NCBI RefSeq assembly: GCF_000143415.4 | Contig: NW_003314279.1 | Span: forward strand, 2,120,866 to 2,184,865 | Length of the DNA stretch: 64,000 bases | Direction: 5' to 3' | Source: Selaginella moellendorffii | Taxonomy: Eukaryota; Streptophyta; Lycopodiopsida; Selaginellales; Selaginellaceae | Shown: piece by piece, positions 1-12,128 of the stretch | Position numbering within the stretch: the first letter of the stretch is position 1 | Layout: every line of letters begins with the position of its first letter | The notes under the pieces: generated by a model | The model's input: only the letters and a program-made list of their open reading frames with translations | Database searches by the model: none | Told to the model about the DNA's origin: nothing | Position numbers and translations under genes: made by a program

Positions 1-32
1 ACTTATGGTACTTCGAACAGAAATGTATATAT

Positions 33-157
33 CTCCGTCATGTGTGATCTTGCACTTGCAGAGTTGCTTCTTTTACATTCTCAAAATTCAACACTTCTTC
101 TTTTACAATATCTATAACAGTGAGATGCTCTTCCATCACTCCCTCTTCACCTTCCTC
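33..157. repeat. 125-bp direct repeat, copy 1
   Basis: This segment recurs at 620-744, offset by exactly 587 bases, with about one mismatch by eye (near the middle, caatatc versus caatctc). Both copies are open on the minus strand and encode the same short peptide (…LTVIxIVKEEVLNF…). It may be part of a decayed mobile element; I do not recognise it. Confidence 0.85.
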
Positions 158-619
158 GTTCATATGTATATATGTACATATATACATATGTATATATGTA
201 TATATATAGATATGTATATATAAAAAAACATGAAGAAGATATTCATTTATCAAGAGTGTCCCTTCATGCGAAAAAATCATAACCACTACAAGAAATCACT
301 CTTGACTAAGATTGTGTGATGTTTGTGATGTGTTTATGTTGTATGGTTTATTGCATTTTTGGCATCTAAACTCTAAAATGGTGTGAAGGCTTTTCCTTTA
401 TAACATTATAAAGGGTCTTCTACCACATCACATTTTTTGATGACTTTGCCTTCAACCATTAGCTTATGTTCATTCACCACCTCATGCTATATAATGTAAA
501 ATTGTGTTACAAGGTGTGTGGCACCAACCTTACAAATAAAAAATAACTAAAACGAAGTAAAGGATATCTATTAAGATTATATGTTATAGATGTTTATCAC
601 ACCTTCGTAGTGACATCAA

Positions 620-744
620 CTCCGTCATGTGTGATCTTGCACTTGCAGAGTTGCTTCTTTTACATTCTCAAAATTCAACACTTCTTCTTTTACAATCTCT
701 ATAACAGTGAGATGCTCTTCCATCACTCCCTCTTCACCTTCCTC
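620..744. repeat. 125-bp direct repeat, copy 2
   Basis: Second copy of the repeat at 33-157. The flanks on both sides differ, so the repeat boundaries are sharp. On the minus strand the copy lies inside a 63-codon open frame that extends into unique sequence. Confidence 0.85.
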
Positions 745-1604
745 CACAATATTATCCTCCACTTGTGCTATTAGCTCTGTGACTTGCAATAGAGGAGGGT
801 TGTATGGAAAACACACACACGCATGCTTGTTATGTCGGGAGAAAAGAGGATAATATGGTCTTTAATCTCAAATATGTGTCTTAGCAACTATTGCCACTAA
901 ACTATGTCTAGTCCAATAAAGCATGAATCTTTCTCTTGGAAAGAAAAAAAAAACACATATAAGCATAAATATGTGGAGGTATATAAATGATATAAACATA
1001 CTAGTATCCCCACATGCAACTATCCTCAATTAGCATAATAATGCTTTAATTCTCAATATTCTACAAAAGAAATGAGTTGAATAACTGCACATGCATTTCA
1101 AAATTCAAAATATACTAATAAGGGACTCGCTTGGAAGTATGTCCACACCAACAAAGTGATACAAATGTTTGGACTCAACAATGCCATACTATAGCTATAT
1201 ACCTAGGTGCTTATCATTAATATAGGTGTAAAACTATCAACTCATTGGCTATGGAAAGAAGAATCTAGATTAAAAAACACATATACATTGGAGAGGAATA
1301 TGTATAAATTAGTTACTTACTTATGTGTAACCATTGCATTGCAATGCACTACAACATAATCACTGCAGCAACCACTAAACTTAGGCCAAGAAACAAAATC
1401 CCAATAATAAAAGGTTTATACTATTAATTTGTAGTGTAACAAATCACTACAATGCTAAAAACCATCATGTTCAATACCCCAAGCACCTAAAGAAATGTTT
1501 TACTTCTGCACTCCAATCAATTGCACTTGCCACTTAGAGCACTATATTGCAAATAAACTATGAGAAATGAGAGGCAAGATTGATTCATTCAAGCACAGTA
1601 CTGT

Positions 1605-2730
1605 AAGGAACCGACTCCCCGAGATGTCGTAGGCTAAAGGATCCCCAAAAGCTTGACCGAAATGACAAAGAGTTCATCGGATGGAACCAAGTCAAGGATC
1701 GAGTCCAAGACCGACTCTAGGACCGAGTTCGAGATAGAGTCCGGAATCGAGTCCGAGACCGACTCGGGGACCGAGTTCGAGTCCGAGTTCGAGACCGAGT
1801 TCGAGACGAAGTCTGAGATCCGAAATCGGGTCCGAGACCGAGTCCAAGGTCGAGTCCGAGACCGAATCCGAAGTCGGATCCGAAATCGGGTCCGAGATCG
1901 AGCCAGAGACTAAGTCCAAATACTAATACGGGTCAAGGGGTGAAAGCCCAAAGCGTGCGTCTCCCAGGGGGGGGGGGGGGGGGGGGGGCTCACAGGGGGT
2001 CCCAAAAGTTATTGTAAGGATAATGGGGTCCCGGAACCAGTCTTGAAAAAACTCTCCAGGGGGGCTTCCAAACTGACTTGAGGTTGAAACTGGGGCCCAA
2101 GGGGTCTTGGGTGGGAATAAACATGGGCCTGAGTGGGGCCGGAGGGGCCCCCTAGGGAAGGGCCCAAAAACAGCTCCCCCTCCCGAAAGGGAAACCGACT
2201 GGGGGGCCCCCGGCTCAGGGGGAGGGGGGCCCCCCTTAAGAACCTTGGGGCTCATTGGCCCCCCCCCTTCCAAGGGGCTTGGGCCTTCCCTTCGGGATGG
2301 AAGTGGGGGGGTAAAGGTACCCATACCGGGCCGTTAGGCCACGGGGTTTCCCCCTGACGTCCCGAAACAAGGGTTGCCCCCAAAACTTGGGATTTAAAGG
2401 GCCCCATGATCAAGTCTTGGGGAACCAAGGGGGGTTAAGAATCTGGAGGCTTGGGGGGCTTGGCTGTTTGTGCCTACGGGGAGTGTAGCCAAACCTTAAG
2501 TCCAGTCTAACCCGGGGAGGGGGATTGGGAGAGATTTGGGAATCCGTAGATGGATGGCTAACACTCCGTTGCTCGTGCAGTAAGTAGCTGAAACCAAGTA
2601 GGAGCTGGTACCATAGGCGGGAACCTTGGCGAGGGAACTTAGCACAAGCCAAGGCAGAGTTGGTCGGATAGACGAGGTAAATTGGTAAATTGGAAAGGAA
2701 AAATTTGTGGCTTACAAGTGCATACATTAG
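1605..2730 (-). mobile_element. Reversed fragment of a Ty3/gypsy leader sequence
   Basis: The reverse complement of about 1650-2060 resembles the 5' leader of the retrotransposon at 47791-54399. It has the same imperfect tandem repeat of tcggactc-type units (1690-1920 here, 49200-49500 there), the same junction (tttgggctttcaccc) and a homopolymer tract (22 G at 1967-1988 here, 17 C at 49138-49154 there). Past about 2060 the sequence is rich in G and C runs and the similarity becomes hard to follow by eye, so the right limit is approximate. No LTR or coding region accompanies it. I infer a truncated related element. Confidence 0.6.
1967..1988. repeat. Poly-G tract of 22 bases
   Basis: An uninterrupted run of 22 guanines lies inside the retroelement leader fragment. 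The equivalent C tract in the full element is at 49138-49154. Assembly length error is likely in such a run. Confidence 0.9.
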
Positions 2731-3906
2731 AGTGTGCTACACTTCCAAGCTACAAGAAATGAGCTACAACAGCGAGAAATGACCTATACCCATGAGAAAT
2801 GAGCCACAACCATAAAAAGTGAATTATAATTGTGAGAAATGAGAAGAGAGATGATGATCACAATCAATACATCACAAATTTGTGCTCATAAAAATGAAAC
2901 AAAAAAACCATTGCCATGCACCACACCTCCCTCCAAAAGTGTTCAATCAGCTATAGGCACATTATCATTGATATGTATGAAAAGGCATAATTTTCACCTA
3001 GTTGTGAATTGGGGAACCACACAAAAATAATATTTTGTGGCCTTCCCACAATTCATTATGTCTATCTTTATTTCATTAAACTCCCTTACCTAGTGATCTC
3101 ATATGTATTTAAGCTGGCCAAATTATAAAATTGCTCTGCAGTAGTATTTGTAAGGAGTTGGTCTTCCTTTATTCATTGACACAAGTATGCTAGTGATATA
3201 AAAGCTCTCTACACATATAAACAACACCACCAAGTGCATGATATTATTTAGACTCTTCAAACACTTATCGGCATAAATAAATCTGTGTAAATAGATGCCC
3301 TAAGGCTCTAGCTTGCAATATATTGTAAAATAGAAGTTGTGTCAAAACCATGATCTAGATGTGGCAGGATATCTTTATAGGTGACTCCACATTAAAACGC
3401 ATTGAAAGAATTAACTCCAGTCTTCTTTGCAAGACTTGCTTCAAGTAAACATGAGCTAATGTAACTTTTATCATTTCCCAACTCACTTTATATCTTGCGT
3501 CTTTTAGTTTGCTATTGACATACATAATCCCTTGTTAGGGGAGAATTTCTTCAAGAAGCACTTAAATTGCAACAACACTCTTTGAGGGGATACCCCTTCC
3601 TAACCTATGGTTTTGAGATATTGGTGCAATGTACACTAGTCCACTCCAAACAAAGAGGTAGGATTTTTCATTTTGTAGCCTTCTCTCAATTTAACATTCA
3701 CTTATATAAAATTTTCTTTATTTATTGCAAAACCACTTTCTTGCAAAGTGTTTTTCATTTACTAGGGAAAGTACCTTAAATATGTAGCAATAGCAAGCTC
3801 AACTTGTAGTATTCAAAAAGTGTTTAAAATTTAGCTTACATGCTAAAAAACATTGTGCTCAAAATATTACTTTGTGAGTCATACATGTGTGTTAATAATT
3901 TATGCA

Positions 3907-3949
<43 letters not shown>

Positions 3950-4100
3950 ACACACACACACAATTTTGCTAGTTGCAATCACAAATTTTTGCTATATATA
4001 ATACTTTAAATGTTGCAAACACCTCTGAACTGATGTAATAATAATATGTGTGAATTTTTTCTGGATAACAGATATTCTGGACCAGATCAGCAATATAAAT
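2731..4100. other. AT-rich intergenic DNA
   Basis: I see no gene. The only structured feature is a (TA)n tract followed by (CA)n at about 3905-3962. Confidence 0.6.
3905..3962. repeat. TA/CA microsatellite
   Basis: A dinucleotide TA run passes directly into a CA run. Confidence 0.9.
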
Positions 4101-5126
4101 TTCAAAAGCTATAGTATGCTAAGTAGTCAAGCAATGTTGATGAAACCATAGTACTCCCATATCCTCCTTTTGGAGAAAGCTCGCCATCTAATTTTCTCAA
4201 TTGGGCTGTGCGTGGAGAGGCTGTACGTCCAGAAGAAGAGTGGAACGCTTTGGAACCTCGCATCATAAAGAAATACCTCATGGCCATGAAGATTTTGTTC
4301 AAGGTGCTGTTTGTGAGTGGGAGCTTCCTGTCTGACGAGGTTTTTTCCGCATCGAGTGTCCTCGTTTTGCCTGCTTCACTCGCATTGGGTGGCAGCAGCC
4401 AAGAACTTGTCAAACGCAATGGTCCTTTGCTCATGCAAACGATGCAGCAAAGTGAGGGTCTCCTTCCAGAACGCCATTACTGAGCACAAATCCCCCGTAA
4501 AAACTCGTCCAGTAGCTTCTTATCTTCCAAGGACAAAGGGCTGTAGGAGCAAGTAACTGCAAAAAGAACAAAATCTTGTGAGTCCCGAATTCAAAGTGTC
4601 GCAGCTAGGTGGGACAATAATCGTAATGACAGAGAACAAGCGCTCGTCACCAGAGACAAACGCAAACAGAAAAAATAACTTCATAAAACACAAAAGGAGA
4701 ACTGCAGAAACTAAGTACAGTTCCCCAGCAATACAAACCAGACAGAGCAAAAAAGTAAGATGGCAAGAAAAAGTAAACCTCCAAGGACACAAGGGGCAGA
4801 GAACACAGGGGTTAGCAAAAAGAACGCCAACTCAAACAACCGCTGCTGCTTACCTGACGCAGCCTGAAGACTTGTCACAGGGGGACTACAAAGTATATTT
4901 GAACAGCGTGAAACAAAATTAAAAACACCCACACACACACAGCATCTGAAGCACACACCCATACATCTAATAAAATCCCAAATGCACCATGCTTTCCAGC
5001 ACCCTGACGGACCTCACTGACTTCTAATATCTTTATAGGATCTTAGCTTTATGCCCTTATCTTACTCTCCTCGCCATAGTACACTGGGATTTGGAGCTCT
5101 CAAAGCGGACAGGTAAGTTAGAAGTA
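4101..5126. other. Unresolved, possibly coding remnants
   Basis: The base composition is gene-like (less AT-rich than its flanks), and open frames of 80-114 codons occur on both strands. On the minus strand around 4470-4110 one frame reads like protein (…MAFWKETLTLLHRLHEQ… from about 4478), but it is broken by stops and I recognise no family. A minus-strand gene fragment is possible. I do not assign a product. Confidence 0.3.
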
Positions 5127-5965
5127 CCAGAACTAGAAAGTTTCATGCCAGGGTTGCGACTGGAGAATCTCAAGGTAAATTTTCACTCGTATAGAAATTC
5201 TAGAAAGCTTTCTTTCACAATCGTTCAGGGGAAGTGGATAGCAAAGTCGAGGAGAGCGTTTTGGTGCTAAAGGCCGCTGCCAAGAGCAAGAAAATCCCAG
5301 CTCCAGAGGTGTTTGCAGCATTTAGAGTTTTGGAGAAAGCTTGCGTGGATCCATCCAATTTTCTTGAGACTTTGGGGGGAAGTAGTGGAGCTGAGCCAAG
5401 GTGCTGGATGCTTGTCTTTGCTGCTGGAGCCAAAGTGGTAAGAAAACTTGTCATAAATTTGGAACTTTGCTCTTATATTTTGGTTTTCATTTGAAGGTGA
5501 GACAAGCTTTGAAAGGTGGTCCTAGAGGTGGCACATACAATGCCACTGTAAGTTCCCAAAAAATTTCACAAAGATTCATCGTTTCCAGACAAAGAGCATA
5601 CAAAATGGGCTTTACTTTGGCCGTCTTGGCGTGTTGGAATTCACTTTCGTTCAAAGCCATCCTTTTAAATATTTTTGGGTAGCAGCCAATAAAGGCTTTT
5701 TTATTAAATAATTACCCTTATCGAATTGGCTTTTAAAAAAACGTGTACCATATATAATATTAGAATATTACATTTAGCAAATAAATTTTTCTTTTAATCC
5801 TTTTGGTGCTCAATTTGGCCTCTTGGCCCCTTCCAATTTGCAATCAGAAAGAAAGAAGAGCTGGGTCGAGAACCTGGAGAAAAAAGTCCCTCTTCATCTG
5901 GTTCTACATGGACAAAGAAATTGTCATTAGGCATTGCTCTTAGCAATCAAAGAGTTTGAACTTCA
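5127..5965 (+). pseudogene. Decayed conserved plant (probably plastid) protein gene
   Basis: Spliced coding pieces on the plus strand resemble a conserved plant protein family that I recall as Arabidopsis At1g16080-like (from memory, unverified). Pieces are an exon ending near 5173, an exon from 5229 with a hallmark tryptophan segment (CWMLVFAAG, about 5402-5430), a short exon after an intron at about 5437-5496, an exon from about 5590 (QNGLYFGRLGVLEF), and a terminal piece near 5850-5965 (FIWFYMDKEIVI). No start codon is visible. An AT-rich insertion separates the last two pieces. The terminal piece needs a one-base frame change near 5895 to join its two halves. These breaks argue for a pseudogene or fragment. 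The family function is unknown to me. Confidence 0.55.
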
Positions 5966-6862
5966 GCCGCCATTGTTTAATATGGTAATATTTAACCATT
6001 ACTTGTAAAGGTCTTTATAATCAATCTGTTTATTTTTAGCCTCATAAATTTGATCTTATCTCTTTGTCCTATTTTAATTCTTGACTGAGAAAATTCGAAG
6101 GATCCATTGATATAATATTTTGAAAATGTTAGCATTTGAAAGTAAATGTTGTGAAATCCTGTTCTTTACAACAAATTGAAATAGACATTGATAAATCATT
6201 TTAGTTTTTAATTTCAACCCAATATTATACTTTATATCTCATATAAAGATAATTCACAAGAAAATGTGTATTTCTACTAATTATATCCTATACTATTACC
6301 TTACCTTCTTTTGTATTGTGGTCACTCAAATCACATACAATTTGAAATAGACATAAAATACATTTTAAATAGCATCACTATTATTCATTATTTTCACATA
6401 AATTTAACTTTATTTTATTTCATCTTTTTTCCATTGAATGCTCTTCTAATATAATATTATTAAAAATAAAATTTTACTAAAGAAACTTGGCAAGATAAAT
6501 TTACTCTTTAAGTATGTGTTTATTTAAGATTTTCACCTTTGCACAAGTATCATAATTAACGTTTTTGGCTTTTAAATTTTTCAAATGGTTACTATAGTTT
6601 ATTTGTCTTCATTTTGGTGTAAAAAGTTGTTTCAAAGTTTTATTAAATCTCATTTTATAACCACATAGAGTAATTATAGTGCATTATATTATTGTTAAGT
6701 TATTATAAATGGTTTAGCATCTTCAAATTTGGTTGTGTGAGCTCCAAGTGTCCATGCACTCACAGTTGCTTATCAAAACATTTTATTTTTTATTTTTCGA
6801 AGTAAAAGATTCAAAGTGATCAGCAATGGTTGCTCTAATTTATCGGTTCTAACAAAATCAGT
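5966..6862. other. AT-rich intergenic DNA
   Basis: No gene or clear repeat is seen. The region forms the 3' flank of NUP62. Confidence 0.6.
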
Positions 6863-9597
6863 CTAAGCTCCTCTCAATTTGACCCCAGGAGGAAAGCCTC
6901 TGGTGCTGAAAGTCATGCCATTGTCTGAAAGCTTCTGGATTCGCGCGGATAGTTCCGCAGCCTGGAAATAAAAATCAATCTAGGCATCGAGTCGAAAACC
7001 TGAGATAAACCTTTTCATCAATCCAAACGAGTGAAGTTAGTTGGTTGTTGAGAATTCTCACGACCAAGTCGAGTGGACTAGCATTTTCAATCATATGTAT
7101 GTCCCCACCCTAGCAAACAACAAAATCATCATTGCCTCGATCAAAACTTGTCAAACTCTCTAGTACCTGACTCGCATTGATATTCTCCACAGTTTCCTTG
7201 ATCTGCTCACCCATTCGAGTCAGTTCTCTTTCGATGAATTCTGCTTGCTCAAACCTGCAAGAGAAGAAACGAAAGAAATCAGCTAAACATCTCTCCACGC
7301 AGAAAGAACACTTACATTGTATCTCTAGTTGCTGTGGCTTCGTCCTCAAGAACGAGTCCTCGCTCGTCCTTGTAGAGCCGTTCAGCCTCTTCTTCTATAC
7401 TTTCAAGAGCTTTCTCGACCTGATAACAATTGCAGCCAAGTAGGACATCTACGAGTTAGATTGTTGGGAATCCTTTTACCTCTTGCTGATGTGTTTCTAT
7501 AAGTTCTAGTTGGCGCTCCAGCCCATGCTGTGACTCCACGACTTTTGCAACTTCACTCTGAGAAGAAAAGACGGGTTAAAGACAACACTCTCGCCAAAAT
7601 CTCATTTACCTCGAGCTTTATGAGCACATTCCTGTTGCTGATAATCCGCCGATCCCACTCCCCAAGTGCCTCAGCCTGTTTACGAAGCTTGGCCGTCCGC
7701 TCTTGAAGTTCGTACGTCCATTCTTTTATAATCTGATTTACAAACTGTTAGCTGCTCAGAGTAATGTAATAGCACACCTCTTCCACAGTTTTCCCAACAA
7801 TCTCTGATGGGAACTTGGGAGTCTTTTCAGCCGTCGGGGTCCTGCGAAAGCATTCCTCCATATTATTGCTAAACAACATGAAAATGAGCAAGCTCACGCA
7901 GAGGCTGCTGGTGTCGGTGCAGGTACTATAGAAGCTGACGTAGTTGTTGCCGCAGATGAAACAAGGAGACCTCCGGAACTTCCCTGTGTTGTTGTTGCAG
8001 GCGTTGTCAACACTGGGAGTAGAATAACATGAAGAAAGACCGTCAACATTGTTAACAACAGAAGGATATAGCGTACCCGCTTCAGTAGTTTTAGCAGTGG
8101 TTCCCAAAGATTGAGCTGCTGCTGGCGTTGCAAACGCGAACGGAGCTGCACTGGTTGTGGGCGGCTTTGAAGTGGAAGGAGCCGGCGTAGAAAAGATAGA
8201 AGGCGTCGAAGCTGGAGCTGGTGCCGATGCGGGAGGCGAAGCAGCAGAGCTTGCAAACAATGGCGATGCCGGTGACGCTGCAGCACTCGAACTAGCTGCG
8301 GGAGTGCTAAAGCTGAAAGACAGTGCTGGAGCGAGCGGCGTCGTAGCAGCAGGCTGGGGTTGAGTTGCTGAAGGTGCTACAAACGACAAAGACGGCGCCG
8401 CCGAAGAGCTCGTGTTCCCAAGGCTGAGCGTCGTGCTCGGGCTCGCAGACGACGAAGTAAACGCCGGTGTGGACAGCGAGGCTGCAAATCCAGAGGACGA
8501 GCTCGTTCCAGTCAATGGCTTCTGGCCAAATCCCCCGAAACCGGCACTAGCTTGCGTCGTTGCTGGAGTAGACTGAGAGCCAGCGGAACTGTTCCCAAAC
8601 GAGAAGCCTTGAGAGGGTGGCGGAGTGGAAGAAGCAGTGGCGGTAGAGACTCCGAATCCAAAGCCCGAGGATGGAGGAGCCGACCACGAGGGCGACGAAG
8701 ACGTAGCCGCCTGTGCCTGGCTCGAAAAGAGTGGCGCAGCCTGAGTGAAGGGCGACGTAGAAGCACTAGTGCTTGCTCCAAACCCGGGTGATGGGCTTCC
8801 AAAAGCACTCGCGCCAAATGCCGGAGCTGGGCTACTGCTGCTGCTCGCTCCAAACGGGCTGCTGCTGGCTCCAAACGCCGGCGCAGGACTACTCCCGCTC
8901 GCTCCAAATGGGCTACTACTAGCTCCAAATGCCGGGGCTGGGCTAGTGCTGCTTGATCCAAACGGGCTACTCGCTCCAAATGCTGGAGAGCTGCTCGCTC
9001 CAAACGCCGGAGTGCTGGTCGCTCCAAATGCCGGAGTGCTGGTCGCTCCAAATGCCGAAGTGCTGCTAGCTCCAAATGCCGGAGTGCTGCTCGCTCCAAA
9101 TGCCGGAGTGCTGCTCGCTCCAAATGCCGGAGAGCTGCCCGCTCCAAATGCCGGAGAGCTGGTCGCTCCAAATGCTGGCGCGGGAGAGCTGCTTGCTCCA
9201 AACGGGCTCGCTCCAAATGCCGACGCCGGACTGCTACTCGCTCCAAAAAATCCCGGCGATGGAGAGCTCCCTGCTCCAAATCCACTACTCGTCGCTGCTC
9301 CAAATCCCGGGGCCGGGCTAGTGCTGGCCCCAAATGGCGGGGTAGCGGACCAAATGCCGGAGACGCGCCAAACGCTGGTGTGGAGCTGCTGGACCCAAAT
9401 GCCGGGCTGCTGCTGGCACCAAAGCTGGGCGTGGGAGTGGCGCTGCCGAAAGCCGGAGCCGAGGATGGAGTGGCGCCGAATCCAAACCCAAATGCGGGCT
9501 GTGACGCCGTGCTGCTGGCTGCTCCAAACGTGCCGAAGGAGAATCCCGTCGATGGCGTGCTGCTGCTGCTGGCGCCGAAGCCCGTGAAGCCCGCCAT
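6863..9597 (-). CDS. NUP62: Nucleoporin NUP62 (FG nucleoporin), one-base frameshift
   Basis: NUP62 sits in the central channel of the nuclear pore with NUP58 and NUP54. Its FG repeats bind transport receptors and its C-terminal coiled coil anchors it. Nine exons can be read: 9597-8077, 8012-7898, 7841-7778, 7732-7610, 7557-7480, 7419-7316, 7254-7167, 7109-7011 and 6961-6863, with GT-AG introns of 45-64 bp. Exon 1 begins [10 protein letters not shown] and carries many AFGA/GFG repeats. Exons 3-9 encode the Nsp1-like coiled coil ([14 protein letters not shown] through [13 protein letters not shown]). The exons sum to 2291 nt, one short of a multiple of three, and the FG frame changes near 9340-9352. 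The start at 9597 is in a different frame from the rest. This is either a real lesion or a sequence error. The restored length, about 763 residues, would suit plant NUP62. Confidence 0.92.
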
Positions 9598-9705
9598 ACC
9601 TGGAGCTCGCGCGCGCTCCCCTAAAACCCTAAAACCTTGCTCCAAGAAACCCTAATCACAGTTTAATGACTGGGATATTCGCGAGACTCTAGCTTCAAAG
9701 CTTCG

Positions 9706-11916
9706 CTACAACGATCGCGACGTGGCTTTTTTCGCAATGGCTGATCCCGATAGGTAGCCACTCGTCCATGCGTTCTGGAAAAGGAGAAGAAACCATTTGT
9801 TACCACCATGGTCGTAAGAAATCTCGAGACTTTGGCTCTCACTCGCCTGGAAATTAAAGCCGCCAGTGATGCCATCGACGTTGAGAAGCTGCAAGACGAA
9901 AGAGTGTGAGGAGTGGAATTTTTAAGTTCATAGCTCCGCGTACCTCACCAGCCAAGTAGAGGTTAGAGCATTTCTTGCTCTCCATAGTTTTGAGATTCAC
10001 CTGTTGAAAACACTAAAGAGCTGCCGGAGATTTTGGAGCCGGATGAGCTTACCTCGTCGAGTGGAACCCCTCCAGCAGTTACAAATTCGTCCTTAAACTC
10101 CCCCTGATAGACAAAGATCATTGTCACGAGATCCGACGAGGTTGAAAAGGAGCTTACTTTGCCAGAGATTTGGAAGGAACACCGCTTAAGGAGGCCTGCT
10201 AAGTCACCCAGCTGTCGATTTGAAAGCTCGTACCACACAGCCTCCTCGTTTAGATCCTAAAAGATTTTTAGATGTTTGAGAGAAAGCCTACTAGAAATAC
10301 CTGTCGATGGATCAGGTACTGCCAAAATCGCTTCACTAGTTGTAATACCAAAGGGGCGCCGCTATCTAGCTTTCTTCTCTGAAGGAAGAGAACATACTTG
10401 CAACTTTACGGAAGTTTTCTGAGAATCGATGATTACCGGGGAAAGTGTTTTCTGCTTTACCAGCAGCTTCTTCACTTCGTCCAGGGAAAACTTCGGTGCG
10501 AAGTCCACCCACAAAGTTCCTGCATCAAAACTCCTCAATGTCAAACGCGAAAATCACTAAATAAATTCATCGCTCTCCAAACCTTTGTAGTCTACCTTGA
10601 GGAGGTCCCTGGCTGCCCATGCAGAGAGACGCAGCACAGCAGGACCGCTCAATCCCCAGTGCGTGACGAGAAGTGGCCCGTCCTGGAAAGGGAAAACATC
10701 GCAAAGCTGTTCGATCACGATCAAACAATATACACCTGCCGCAAGTTGACACTTCGTTTATTCCAGCACAGAATTTCCAGGTCGACAGAAACATGTTCAA
10801 AGCTGACCTTCAATCCAACAAAGGAAACAAACTCATTAAACAAGAAAATTTTGTGGCTTACTTACTCCGGCAAGTTCTCCGAGCTTAGAATCTGCAACCT
10901 TAAAAGTGAATAGACTTGGAGCGGGAGAAACAAGATCATGTCCCAGCTCTTTTGCTAACTTGTACCCCTGTCCATCATTTGTCTTCGGTAAGTCTAGCAA
11001 CATGACACTCTTGATACCTGTGGCGAGCTGCCAGTTGCAAGTAGAGCAAAGTCCGCTTGTAGCTTTTCTGAGAATGGCTCGTTCTTATTCTTGAAGTGAA
11101 CATCAAACCGTCCATTCAGCGGCACAATGTCTTTCACAAGCGCATTGCTCTTCAAGGAAACTGCAAGAATTTCAAGCACATATCCGGTAAAAAGACCAAA
11201 CGAACCTCCAATTCGTCGAGCCTTGTTGAGGAGACATTCCACAACAGTTCCGGAGTCGTCGGTTACTGGGAACATTCTTCCATCTTCTTCGGTCTGAGAA
11301 ACGAAAAATAGAAGCTAGCCAAAGGCACACTTGTACTAACTAAAGCTCGACCTTGAGCGGAACTCCATGCTCATGAAACCAGGCAGCAGTTTCAAGAGGT
11401 CCGTGTTCTCTAAAATAAGATCCACGAAGTTCCTTGTGGCCCCTTGGATATTGCTGCGACAACGGCTGGAACCAGAACTTAAAGAGTAAAACTCCTCGGC
11501 CACTATACTTTACCAGCGGTTCCACAAACAAGCCCGTAGTAACATTACAGCGTCCACCCCCAGAGATTTTCACCTAGGTAGGAAAAGAGGAGCAGGACGA
11601 GAGTCGGTCTTCACCAGAAATGGAAAGCAAGAAAAGAACCTTGGATAAAAAGTGTCCTCTTTCCAAGACAACGACTTTGAGATGCTTGCAAGCTGTTTTA
11701 GCCCAAATGGCTCCATAGACACCCGCAGCGCCACCCCCTACTACCACCAGCGTTTGTTTCTCGTCTCCTCCACTCTCCACACAGTCGCCCTCCTGCACAT
11801 ACAAGCAACGGTGTCAATTGCAATCTCAGTGAAAAAGGTCCAGAGCAAACCGCTTGGTTCTTCGCCAGAGAAGATCTCCCGTAACTACTTCCCTGGAGTA
11901 GACCCAATGAATCCAT
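9706..11916 (-). CDS. HI0933/YhiN-family FAD-dependent flavoprotein
   Basis: This family of flavin-dependent oxidoreductases is shared by bacteria and plant organelles; substrates are not known to me. The N-terminal Rossmann motif ([17 protein letters not shown]) binds FAD. It is followed by the family signature [12 protein letters not shown]. The centre has an ADFALLATG strand and the C-terminus has [10 protein letters not shown] joined across an intron to [14 protein letters not shown], the second FAD-binding segment. The chosen start is the ATG at 11916; a first exon then joins in frame across a 68-bp intron to the exon starting EGDCVESGG, giving a short leader that could target an organelle. 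The next possible start is inside that exon. Its stop lies 108 bp from the NUP62 start codon on the same strand. Confidence 0.85.
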
Positions 11917-12128
11917 CCAAATGCTCGTTGCGTCGCCTATCTACAGACACACGCTACACACAAACCCATTGCCCGTCCAAAAACATTCCACTTAGCATTG
12001 AGCCATTCGAATGAGACGTCAGGCAAGCCTTAGCTGAACCAAAGCGCAACCTCTTATTACAACACGATCAAATACATATCTGCAAAAACAAAGCTTTTGC
12101 ATAAACGCTTCCTTTGCTTGAGCATACC

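Larger units (their letters stand above)
1..1604. other. AT-rich intergenic DNA with repeats
   Basis: No convincing gene is visible. The stretch is AT-rich and holds a TA/TG microsatellite near 163-222 and a 125-bp direct repeat described separately. Short minus-strand ORFs here come from that repeat and resemble no family I know. Confidence 0.6.

Noticed and set aside
1653-1913. ORF with an acidic ETDSGTEFE repeat
   Set aside because: It is a translation of the retroelement leader tandem array; the opposite strand is equally open.
8745-9587. 280-codon plus-strand ORF (LAPNAGAG repeats)
   Set aside because: It is the exact antisense of the NUP62 FG repeats and follows their period; no splice or motif support.
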